NCBI GenBank assembly: GCA_964405325.1
Contig: CAYONM010000038.1
Location: 1 to 21,119 of the forward strand
Source: CAYONM01 sp964405325
GTDB lineage: Bacteria; Planctomycetota; UBA11346
Length of the DNA: 21,119 bases
Reading direction: 5' to 3'
Below, piece by piece: positions 14,661 to 21,119 of the stretch (positions within the stretch are counted from its first letter, which is position 1; each line of letters opens with the position of its first letter). Under the pieces are notes generated by a model. The model saw only the letters and a list, made by a program, of their open reading frames with translations, did no database searches and had not been told where the DNA came from. Position numbers and translations under genes: made by a program.

Positions 14661-15150
14661 TATTCTGATGGTAGGCGTCGGCCACCGGTCCTAGGGCGCG
14701 CAGGACGTCTTCTTGGCCGAGGGTTTCGGCGAAGGTCGTAATCAGTTGAAGCGGTCCACCGATGAAATTTTCCAGGCGAATGTGCTCTTTGCCGCGCTTG
14801 TTCAGCATGACGATGGTCGGGACCTCGCTGACTTCCAGTTCTTGCAGAACCCGTTGATATTGTTGCTGGTGCCAGGCATCGGAGGGGCTGAGGGTGCCGA
14901 AATCGATGAGTACCGGGACGGTGTGCTGATCAACCCACTGGGTCACATGCGGATCCGTGAAGACCTTATTGAGCAGGAGTCGCGAGCCTCTGGTCAACGT
15001 GGTGTTGGCGATCAGAACCAGGACCTGTTTGCCCTGCTGTTTGGCCGAAGTCAGAGCCGTTGCGAATTCGTCAGACCAAGGGACTGGATTGCCGACTGCT
15101 GCCGGGATGACCTGGACGAAGATTAAAACCAGAAGGATAGATCGAATCAT
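14638..15150 (-). CDS. Secreted thioredoxin-fold protein lacking cysteines
   Basis: A 170-residue protein with a Sec-type signal (MIRSILLVLIFVQVIPAAVG, probable cleavage near residue 20). The body resembles the thioredoxin_7/DUF255-like group: AKQQGKQVLVLI, then NKVFTDPHVTQWVDQH, VPVLIDF and EVPTIVMLNKRGKE with the cis-proline P111. The place where the WCxxC active site should be reads IANTTLTRGS, and the whole protein contains no cysteine. A thiol-redox role is therefore unlikely; a chaperone, binding or scaffold role in the envelope is an inference. ATG 15150 is preferred to an upstream TTG at 15162. It overlaps nadD. Confidence 0.75.
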   Translation of the reverse strand: MIRSILLVLIFVQVIPAAVGNPVPWSDEFATALTSAKQQGKQVLVLIANTTLTRGSRLLLNKVFTDPHVTQWVDQHTVPVLIDFGTLSPSDAWHQQQYQRVLQELEVSEVPTIVMLNKRGKEHIRLENFIGGPLQLITTFAETLGQEDVLRALGPVADAYHQNNAQRNLP

Positions 15151-15418
15151 GATCGTAGGCAAGTTATTGTTTGATGTGAGTCTGTCGAGACAGGAACTCG
15201 GGTTGGTCGTGGCGGTGTCACATTAACACGAGCTAGAGGCCGTAAGCGGCGCCATGCGTTGATCCTGAACCAATCCCCCTGCTCCTCGCCGTGGGTATGT
15301 CGATCACGTGCCTTGTTCACGTTCACGCCGCATGTGTGGCCGAAGATGAGGGGCGGAACGAAGCGCGGGTCGTCGCATGGCAGCTCGCTGTTGGGACGGC
15401 GCTGGTAAAGGCGAGCGC

Positions 15419-15550
15419 TCCGTCGTGACGGGTCCTTCAGAGGTCGAATTCGGCACGAATCCGATAAGAGCCAGGCGAACGCGTCCGACCGAGGCCGTGG
15501 GGTTGTGCGACGGATGTCGCGAGGGGGCAACGCCCCCTCTGAGGGAGGCG
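15419..15550 (+). repeat. Tandem modular repeat, unit 1
   Basis: A 132-base unit starting TCCGTCGTGACGGGTCCTTC. Its first 68 bases (15419-15486) are identical to 15551-15618. It contains the EcoRI-like GGTCGAATTCGG block and ends with the stem AGGGGGC-AAC-GCCCCCT (15522-15538). The stem is shared with the other copies, while the three loop bases differ in each. Confidence 0.85.
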
Positions 15551-15698
15551 TCCGTCGTGACGGGTCCTTCAGAGGTCGAATTCGGCACGAATCCGATAAG
15601 AGCCAGGCGAACGCGTCCAAGCGCGAGACCGGCCGACCGAGGCCGTGGGGGTGTGCGACGGACGTCGCGAGGGGGCGAAGCCCCCTTTGAGGGAAACA
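15551..15698 (+). repeat. Tandem modular repeat, unit 2
   Basis: A 148-base unit, equal to unit 1 plus a 16-base insertion (AAGCGCGAGACCGGCC, 15619-15634). A similar AAGCGCGAAG segment is in the copy at 58-304 when that is reverse-complemented, so unit 1 has probably lost it. The palindrome is AGGGGGC-GAA-GCCCCCT (15670-15686). Confidence 0.85.
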
Positions 15699-15717
15699 TC
15701 CGTCTTGAGGGCTTCAG
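15699..15717 (+). repeat. Truncated third repeat start overlapping the lepA stop
   Basis: TCCGTCTTGAGGGCTTCAG matches the beginning of units 1 and 2 with a few gaps, and starts exactly one unit length after unit 2. Its final TCAG supplies the complement of the lepA TGA stop codon (15714-15716). The array thus abuts or slightly invades the lepA 3' end. Confidence 0.55.
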
Positions 15718-17513
15718 CTGTTCTTGAGTACGGCCATGAAGGCGTTTTGGGGCACTTCGACATTGCCGACCATCTTCATGCGGCGCTTGCCCTTCTTCTG
15801 TTTTTCCAGCAGCTTGCGCTTCCGGCTGATGTCGCCGCCGTAGCACTTGGCGGTGACGTCCTTGCGCAAGGCACGAACGGACTCGCGGGCGATCACCTTG
15901 TTGCCAATGGCGGCTTGCAGGGCGACTTCGAATTGGTGTTGGGGGATTTCGTCCTTGAGCGAGCGGATCATGGCCCGACCGCGATATTCCGCGACCGAGC
16001 GATGGCAGATGATGGCCAGGGCATCACAGGGTTGATGGTGGACCAGGACGTCTACCTTGACCAGATCGGCTTCCTGATAGCCATAGATGTCGTAATCCAT
16101 GGTGCCATAACCGGAGGTGGAACTCTTCAGCTTGTCGAACAGATCGTAGATCACCTCGGCCAGCGGCATGTTGTAGCTGAGTACGCAGCGATCCTTGCCC
16201 AGGTATTCCTGGCGCTGGAAGAGTCCGCGGCGCTCGGTTGCCAGGGTCATGACGGCGCCGACGTAGCTGGCCGGGACCATGAAGTTGATGTGCACCATAG
16301 GTTCTTCGATGCAGTTGAAGCCCTCGTCCGGCAATTCAGCTGGAGTGGTGATTTCGACCACCTCGTCGCTGCGCTTGGTGACTTGGTAGGTGACCGTCGG
16401 CGCAGTCTGGACAATGTCCAAATCGAACTCGCGCTCCAGGCGTTCCTGGCAGATCTCCATGTGCAGCATGCCCAGGAAACCACAGCGGAACCCCTGTCCT
16501 AAAGCGCCGCCGGATTCGGGCTCAAAGGTAAAGGCGGCATCGTTGATCTGGAGTTTCTCCACCGCTTCGCGCAGGCTGTCGTAGGTGGTCTCGCCGGATG
16601 GGTACAGGCCGCAGTGCACCATCGGTTTGGTTTCACGGAAGCCTTTGAGTGCTTGTACATGGCTGCCTTCCAGGGTGATGGTGTCGCCGACCTTGACGTC
16701 GGTCAGGGCCTTGATGGAGCCGGTCAGGTAACCGACTTCGCCAGCGGCAAGGCCATGTTTCTCGGCGCTCATGCGGGGGCGCAGCCGGCCCACTTCGGTG
16801 ACTTCATAGATCTTCTGGGAGCGAATCAGGCGGATGCGGTTGCCACGTCGGATCTTTCCGTCGATCACCCGGTAGTAGATGATGATGCCCCGGTATTCGT
16901 CGTAGATGGCGTCAAAGATCAGGGCGCGTAGAGGGGCGTCGGAATCGCCTTGGGGCGGTGGCATGCGTTCGACGATGGCGGCGAGAATCTCCGGGACGCC
17001 GACCCCCTGTTTGGCAGAGGCGGGAATGCAGCTGGTCGCTTCGAGTCCGAGGCTCTCCTCCACCTCGTCAGCGACGTGCCCAGGTCGGGCTGCGGGCAGA
17101 TCGATCTTGTTCAGTACCGGGACGATCTCGAGCTCCTGATCCAGGGCCAACATGAAATTGGCCATGGTCTGGGCTTCCACGCCCTGAGCGGCATCGATGA
17201 GCAGCAGGGCACCTTCACAGGCCTGCAGGCTTCGGGTCACCTCATAGGCGAAGTCGACATGACCCGGCGTGTCGATCAGATTGAGCTGGTATCGTTGGCC
17301 ATCGTGGTGCTGATAGTCTATGCAGACCGCGCGGGCCTTGATGGTGATGCCTCGTTCTCGCTCCAGGTCCATGTCATCAAGCAGCTGCTCCTGCATGTCG
17401 CGATCGGCAACTGTGCCGGTGGCCTGCAGTAGTCGATCGGCCAGGGTGCTCTTGCCATGGTCGATGTGGGCGATGATGCAGAAATTACGGATGTGTGACA
17501 GCTCTGATGCCAT
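15714..17513 (-). CDS. lepA: Elongation factor 4 (LepA), ribosome-associated GTPase
   Basis: A 599-residue translational GTPase of normal EF-4 length, implicated in ribosome biogenesis, initiation and back-translocation. The GTPase motifs are AHIDHGKST (15-23), RGITIKA, DTPGH (81-85) and NKID (135-138). Later come the EF-G-like domains (GLYPSGETTYDSLREAVEKL, GFRCGFLGMLHMEICQERLE) and the LepA-specific C-terminal domain (TAKCYGGDISRKRKLLEKQK, GNVEVPQNAFMAVL). The ATG at 17513 is preceded on its strand by a GAGG. It is divergent from the M48 gene and followed by the repeat array. Confidence 0.97.
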   Translation of the reverse strand: MASELSHIRNFCIIAHIDHGKSTLADRLLQATGTVADRDMQEQLLDDMDLERERGITIKARAVCIDYQHHDGQRYQLNLIDTPGHVDFAYEVTRSLQACEGALLLIDAAQGVEAQTMANFMLALDQELEIVPVLNKIDLPAARPGHVADEVEESLGLEATSCIPASAKQGVGVPEILAAIVERMPPPQGDSDAPLRALIFDAIYDEYRGIIIYYRVIDGKIRRGNRIRLIRSQKIYEVTEVGRLRPRMSAEKHGLAAGEVGYLTGSIKALTDVKVGDTITLEGSHVQALKGFRETKPMVHCGLYPSGETTYDSLREAVEKLQINDAAFTFEPESGGALGQGFRCGFLGMLHMEICQERLEREFDLDIVQTAPTVTYQVTKRSDEVVEITTPAELPDEGFNCIEEPMVHINFMVPASYVGAVMTLATERRGLFQRQEYLGKDRCVLSYNMPLAEVIYDLFDKLKSSTSGYGTMDYDIYGYQEADLVKVDVLVHHQPCDALAIICHRSVAEYRGRAMIRSLKDEIPQHQFEVALQAAIGNKVIARESVRALRKDVTAKCYGGDISRKRKLLEKQKKGKRRMKMVGNVEVPQNAFMAVLKNS

Positions 17514-17645
17514 GGGGACGCCTCGTCCGCGCCGGTTTGGACGCGGGCGGGGAGCTTAGAAGTGCGCTTGGACGTGCAATGGGTCAGGTCCTGGTGCGCT
17601 TGAGCGTTCATCGGGGCCTTGCATCATGCTGGGGGGGGGAGAGCA
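17514..17645. promoter_or_regulatory. Divergent intergenic region, lepA / M48 protease
   Basis: This 132-base space separates the minus-strand lepA start from the plus-strand protease start, so it should contain both promoters. I cannot name convincing -35/-10 pairs. A G-tract (about 17631-17640) merging into GGAGAG gives the ribosome-binding site of the protease gene. Confidence 0.4.
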
Positions 17646-18821
17646 ATGTGGGAAGGTCTGGAGTGCAACGGTGGTCTCCGGGATCCGGCTCTGCCACAGG
17701 GTCGAGCCGGCGCGAGTCTGAGCGTGTCGGGACAGGAGTTGGTGGCGGTCACGAGCCGGCAAGAGCGATTTGCCCTGCCGCTGTATGGCCTGTGGCTGGA
17801 ACGGGGTGGTGCAAGCGGTCGGATGTGGCTTTGCCGGCACGATCAGTATCCAGATCGTCTGCTATACAGCGAGGATCGAGCATTCCCGGCCATGCTCAGG
17901 CAGGGTGGCGAGGTGGAGCTGAATCAACAGCTGTCTGATTGGGAGGCCCGGACACGCCGGCGAAGCTGGTTGAAATGGGTCCTGCTGCTGGTGATCACGG
18001 CCCTACTGGTGGCTGTCGGCTTTGCGGTCTACCAACTGCTGGTTCGGAGCGTCGACCTGATCCCGTCGTCGGTCGATGCGGTTATCGGTGAGCAGGCCTT
18101 CGCTCAGATGCAGTCGCAGTTGGGGGGTCCAGTGGTGGCTGATCCCGATCTGATCCACCCGGTGCAAGCCACGGTCGACCGAATGGCGACGGTGCTGGAT
18201 GATGACCATCAGTACCGGGTGCATTTGGTTGATGCTGATCTGGCCAACGCCTTTGCCTTGCCCGGCGGTCATCTGGTGGTGTATGGCGGTCTGCTCGACC
18301 GGTTTCAGTCGGGCGATGAGCTGGCGGCAGTGTTGGCGCATGAGCTGGCGCATGTTCATCATCGGCATGGTCTGCATCGGATTGTCCGTGTTGCCGGGAT
18401 CGGTGCCGGAGTGGCTCTGGTGTTCGGCGATGCGTCGGGGGTCATGGCGGTGGCGGTGGAGTTGTTGTCGGTGGCCAGCATCAACGCCTATTCTCGTGAT
18501 CAGGAGCGCGAGGCTGACGCCACCGGTCAGCAGCTCTTGGCGCGAGTTGGTTATCCACCAGAAGCCATGGCCTGGCTATTGCAGACCCTGCAGCAACAGG
18601 AGGAGCTGGCCTGGCCAGATGGTGTGCCGCCCTGGTTGAGCAGTCATCCCGACACGGCCGAACGGCTGGCCGATGCGCAGGCACGCGCGCAGGTCATTCG
18701 GATTGATGCGGAAGGCCCGCCTGCGCTCGATTGGCCGCGGTTCAGAGCACAGCTTGCCAAGCAGCTGGTCAGCGTGAATGCTGAGGCAGCTCAATCGGCA
18801 GGAAACGACGATGAACGTTGA
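17646..18821 (+). CDS. Membrane-anchored M48-family zinc metalloprotease with soluble N-domain
   Basis: A 391-residue protein in three parts. Residues 1-105 form a soluble, beta-rich-looking domain without a signal peptide. Residues 109-133 are one membrane helix (WLKWVLLLVITALLVAVGFA). Residues 150-390 are an M48 peptidase domain with the zinc motif HELAH (232-236), the probable third ligand E287 in SRDQEREAD, and the downstream SSHPDTAERL motif. NAFALPGGHLVVYGGLL at 201-217 is also typical of M48. The arrangement suggests an N-in protein with the protease facing outside the cytoplasm. The ATG at 17646 follows GGAGAG. The last 11 bases overlap the first AIM24 gene. The substrate is unknown; related M48 enzymes (BepA, LoiP, Oma1) do envelope or membrane quality control. 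Confidence 0.88.
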   Translation: MWEGLECNGGLRDPALPQGRAGASLSVSGQELVAVTSRQERFALPLYGLWLERGGASGRMWLCRHDQYPDRLLYSEDRAFPAMLRQGGEVELNQQLSDWEARTRRRSWLKWVLLLVITALLVAVGFAVYQLLVRSVDLIPSSVDAVIGEQAFAQMQSQLGGPVVADPDLIHPVQATVDRMATVLDDDHQYRVHLVDADLANAFALPGGHLVVYGGLLDRFQSGDELAAVLAHELAHVHHRHGLHRIVRVAGIGAGVALVFGDASGVMAVAVELLSVASINAYSRDQEREADATGQQLLARVGYPPEAMAWLLQTLQQQEELAWPDGVPPWLSSHPDTAERLADAQARAQVIRIDAEGPPALDWPRFRAQLAKQLVSVNAEAAQSAGNDDER

Positions 18822-19464
18822 CATCCGGTATGGACCGACCTTTGCCACCTTGTTCACCCAGCTCCAGGATGGGCAGTGCATTATTGCCGAGGCCGATGCT
18901 ATGGCCTCGATGGATGCAGGCATTCAGATGCGCACCCGTTTCAATGGCGGCTTTTTTCGCGGCCTGATCAAGCGGGTCTTTGGCGGTGAGAGCTTGTTTG
19001 TGAACGAGTTTTCCGGTCCGGGCGAAGTGGTTCTGACTCAGGCGACTCCCGGTGATGTTGCCCGGCTGGAGCTCGACGGCGACAGTATCTGCCTGGAGCC
19101 AGGTGCCTTTATCGCTTGCGGTAACGAGGTGTCCTTGAGGGTGCGTTGGGCTGGGTTCGCCTCGTGGATCGGCGGTGAGGGGCTGTTCAAGCTGCTGGTT
19201 TCGGGGCACGGGCCGGTCTTTTTTGGTGGTTATGGCGGCATTTTCACGCAGCAGGTCGATGGTGAGCTGGTCGTGGATAGCGGTCATCTGATCGCGTATG
19301 AACCGACCCTGCGCCTGTCGGCCGGTTTGGCTACTGGTGGGCTGTTCTCTTCCTGGCTTAGTGGTGAGGGCTTGGTGACCCGGGTGCGTGGTCGTGGGAA
19401 GGTCTGGTTGCAAAGCCGATCGATCAGCGGCTTGGTGCATTGGACCAATGGACATCTGTACTGA
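18811..19464 (+). CDS. AIM24/TIGR00266-family protein, paralogue 1
   Basis: A 217-residue beta-rich protein of the AIM24 family, whose bacterial role is not settled; the yeast mitochondrial relative supports inner-membrane architecture. Family features are AEADAMASMDAGIQMRTRF, a glycine-rich loop FGGESLFVNEFSG, SGHGPVFFGGYGGIF, a VVDSGHLIAYEPTL strand and a final SGEGLVTRVRGRGKVWLQSR. There is no signal peptide or membrane helix. The ATG at 18811 has AGGA seven bases upstream and overlaps the protease gene by 11 bases, so it is translationally linked to it. Confidence 0.85.
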   Translation: MNVDIRYGPTFATLFTQLQDGQCIIAEADAMASMDAGIQMRTRFNGGFFRGLIKRVFGGESLFVNEFSGPGEVVLTQATPGDVARLELDGDSICLEPGAFIACGNEVSLRVRWAGFASWIGGEGLFKLLVSGHGPVFFGGYGGIFTQQVDGELVVDSGHLIAYEPTLRLSAGLATGGLFSSWLSGEGLVTRVRGRGKVWLQSRSISGLVHWTNGHLY

Positions 19465-19511
19465 TTGAGTGGGATTCACCGGCAGGACATCGACGGGGAG
19501 CGGATACCGCT

Positions 19512-20192
19512 ATGGACATCACCATCGCCAATCGGCCAGGTGCCGCCAGTGCCACTGTGCGGCTGGCGGCTAGGGAAAAGCTCATCGCCGAAAGCGGTGC
19601 CATGATCGCGATGAGCGATGGCATTCAGGTGGAAACCACGTCCCGTAGTCGTGGCGGTGGCAGCATGATCAAAGGCCTGAAGCGGATGTTTTCGGGGGAG
19701 AATTTCTTTCTGAATCATTTCTCCGCTACTGCCGATGGTCAGGAAGTGATAGTTGGTCCCTCGCTGACAGGGGATGTGATTTGTCATGATCTGCAGGCCG
19801 GACATCTCGTGGTTCAGGGGTCCAGTTGGCTGGCGGCAGCTGATGGCATTGACATCGATACGACCTGGCAGGGCTTTACTTCGGCTTTGTTTTCGGGTGA
19901 GGGCATGTTCTGGGTGAAGTGTTCTGGCCAAGGCAAGGTGCTGCTGAACAGCTTCGGCGGTATCTACGCCATCGACGTTCGAGACAGTTATACTGTGGAT
20001 ACGGGCCACATCGTCGCCTTCGAAGACACCCTGTCCTTTCGTCTCGGCAAGGCGGGTGCCAGCCTGATTGGTTCCTGGCTGGGCGGAGAGGGCCTCGTGT
20101 GCAAATTCGCCGGCCAGGGTCGCTTGTGGTGTCAGACTCATAATCCGCCCAGTTTCGGTCGCTTGCTCGGTCCCAAGCTGAAACCGCGTTAA
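19512..20192 (+). CDS. AIM24/TIGR00266-family protein, paralogue 2
   Basis: A 226-residue protein with the same layout as its neighbours: AESGAMIAMSDGIQVETTS, FSGENFFLNHFSA, LNSFGGIYAIDVRDSYTVD, TGHIVAFEDTLSFRLGK and GGEGLVCKFAGQGRLWCQTH. A Ser/Arg/Gly-rich loop (SRSRGGGSM) replaces the shorter FNGG or FKGG of the others. The ATG at 19512 follows GGGGAG at about 19496. The gap to paralogue 1 is 47 bases and to paralogue 3 is 11 bases. It is clearly diverged from both, so this is not a recent tandem duplication. Confidence 0.85.
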   Translation: MDITIANRPGAASATVRLAAREKLIAESGAMIAMSDGIQVETTSRSRGGGSMIKGLKRMFSGENFFLNHFSATADGQEVIVGPSLTGDVICHDLQAGHLVVQGSSWLAAADGIDIDTTWQGFTSALFSGEGMFWVKCSGQGKVLLNSFGGIYAIDVRDSYTVDTGHIVAFEDTLSFRLGKAGASLIGSWLGGEGLVCKFAGQGRLWCQTHNPPSFGRLLGPKLKPR

Positions 20193-20203
20193 GGAATGGT
20201 CTC

Positions 20204-20902
20204 ATGTCCGAGGACGGAATTGATTTCTCCATCGAACAGCAGCCCGACTTCGCAATTCTCCGTTTGCGTTTGCAGCCGGGTGACGTGGTCAATGCCGAGC
20301 CGGCTGCCATGGCCACCATGAGTCCGGGAATCGATCTGAAGGCCGGGTTCAAGGGTGGTTTGTTGCGTTCGTTGGGACGTAGCTTCGGTGGCGAGAGTCT
20401 GGTGATCAACACGTTCACTGCGCATGAACCTGGTGAGGTGGTGTTGGCGCCGGCCCCGATGGGTGATATGCGGCATATCCATCTGGACGACAGTCGCGTA
20501 CTGCTGCAACGTGGTGGTTATGTCGCCCATGCCGGTGCGGTCGAGGTTGATGGCAAGTGGGCTGGTTTCCGCGGTTTTTTCGCCGAGGGCATGGTGCTCC
20601 TGCAGGCGCACGGTACTGGCGATCTGTGGTTCAATACCTACGGTGCGATGGTCGAGATTGATGTGCGCGGCGGCTATTACGTCGATACCGGCTACGTGGT
20701 GGCTTTCGATGATACGCTGGATTACGATGTGACCACCATGCCCGGTCTCAATTGGAAGAGTCGGGCCAAGAGTTTCCTGTTTGGTGGTGATGGGCTGGTG
20801 TGTCGATTTCGCGGCGAGGGACGGCTGTGGATCCAGACACGCATGACCTCGCCCTGGCTGAATTTCATGTATCCTTATCGGCCGACCAAGAATGACAATT
20901 AA
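20204..20902 (+). CDS. AIM24/TIGR00266-family protein, paralogue 3
   Basis: A 232-residue family member: AEPAAMATMSPGIDLKAGFK, FGGESLVINTFTAHEPGEV, a WAGFRGFFAEGMVLL segment, NTYGAMVEIDVRGGYYVDT, GYVVAFDDTLDYDVT and GGDGLVCRFRGEGRLWIQTR. It has a slightly longer, aromatic C-terminus (PWLNFMYPYRP). AAGGA overlapping the stop of paralogue 2 acts as ribosome-binding site. It is the last gene of the four-gene set; no clear terminator is visible before the palindromic element that follows. Confidence 0.87.
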   Translation: MSEDGIDFSIEQQPDFAILRLRLQPGDVVNAEPAAMATMSPGIDLKAGFKGGLLRSLGRSFGGESLVINTFTAHEPGEVVLAPAPMGDMRHIHLDDSRVLLQRGGYVAHAGAVEVDGKWAGFRGFFAEGMVLLQAHGTGDLWFNTYGAMVEIDVRGGYYVDTGYVVAFDDTLDYDVTTMPGLNWKSRAKSFLFGGDGLVCRFRGEGRLWIQTRMTSPWLNFMYPYRPTKNDN

Positions 20903-20955
20903 GTTGTCGCGCTTCTCAAATATTTATTCTAGCTGAGGTGCGCGGGCGGCTCCGG

Positions 20956-21117
20956 TAAGGGTGCGGAAAGAAATAAACGTTACAGATCGCGCAGAGATTT
21001 TGTCGATCCTTCAAGGCGCGAAGAGTGAGCATATCGGGCATATGTGAGCGATAAGCAACGCAGAAGGGCGGCAAAAGATCAAGCGAAATGTAATGTTTAT
21101 TTATTGACGGGCCCTAA
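20956..21117. mobile_element. MITE-like near-palindromic element
   Basis: Terminal inverted repeats AAATAAACGTTAC (20971-20983) and GTAATGTTTATTT (21090-21102) match at 12 of 13 positions. Weaker matching extends outward to about 20956 and 21117 (TAAGGG against CCCTAA). The two arms continue to pair imperfectly inward to the central CATATCGGGCATATG, so the whole element can fold into one long hairpin. It contains no open frame and its AT-rich ends differ from the surrounding GC-rich coding DNA. It resembles a non-autonomous miniature transposon; the right edge lies almost at the window end. Confidence 0.6.
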
Positions 21118-21119
21118 GC

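Larger units (their letters stand above)
15151..15713. other. Gene-free, repeat-bearing gap between the thioredoxin-fold gene and lepA
   Basis: No recognisable gene is present. Bases 15151-15418 presumably hold the promoter of the thioredoxin-fold/nadD pair on the minus strand, though I see no clear -10/-35 pair. Bases 15419-15713 are tandem repeat units. The open frames crossing the repeats are compositional and match no family I know. Confidence 0.65.

Noticed and set aside
15670..15686. lepA terminator formed by the repeat palindrome
   Set aside because: The GC stem is strong but is followed by GC-rich sequence with no T-run on the minus strand, and the same palindrome occurs in copies not next to gene ends.
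15421..15690. CRISPR-like array
   Set aside because: There are only two full units of 132 and 148 bases, with no short uniform spacers and no cas genes nearby; the units are modular intergenic repeats.
15645..16502. Plus-strand open frame of 285 codons across the repeat and antisense to lepA
   Set aside because: Most of it is the complement of the unambiguous lepA gene and the first part is repeat sequence.

Overview
The window is dominated by one long plus-strand ribosomal-protein superoperon (about 674-13873), with the S10, spc and alpha operons fused end to end: rpsJ-rplC-rplD-rplW-rplB-rpsS-rplV-rpsC-rplP-rpmC-rpsQ-rplN-rplX-rplE-rpsN-rpsH-rplF-rplR-rpsE-rplO-secY-infA-rpmJ-rpsM-rpsK-rpoA-rplQ. 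It closes with a very strong hairpin terminator at 13899-13932. Two genes normally found in this order are absent from their places: rpmD (L30) between rpsE and rplO, and rpsD (S4) between rpsK and rpoA.

The host is a bacterium, and I infer a member of the PVC group, most likely Planctomycetota. RpoA begins with the short MRIRWRGFEMP-type N-terminus and carries AIDSIYTPVVR and LRKHLNPFV, which I associate from memory with planctomycete RpoA. L17 has a long charged insertion, L30 is missing, and infA and rpmJ lie after secY. This assignment rests on recalled family features and not on a search.

Downstream of the superoperon is a convergent minus-strand group: lepA (translation factor EF-4), then, after a repeat-rich gap, a secreted thioredoxin-fold protein without any cysteine, overlapping nadD (NAD biosynthesis). 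Divergent from lepA, on the plus strand, is a compact four-gene set: a membrane-anchored M48 zinc protease followed by three different AIM24/TIGR00266-family paralogues. The first two genes overlap and the others are separated by 47 and 11 bases. This set is the most interesting functional unit in the window, and no established role explains the combination.

Non-coding content: a family of GC-rich modular repeats lies at 58-304 and, in the opposite orientation and in tandem, at 15419-15717, where it runs into the lepA stop codon. The two sites flank the whole ribosomal block as inverted repeats. A different, near-palindromic element of about 160 bases with terminal inverted repeats (MITE-like) ends the window at 20956-21117. 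No rRNA, tRNA, CRISPR array or transposase gene was seen.
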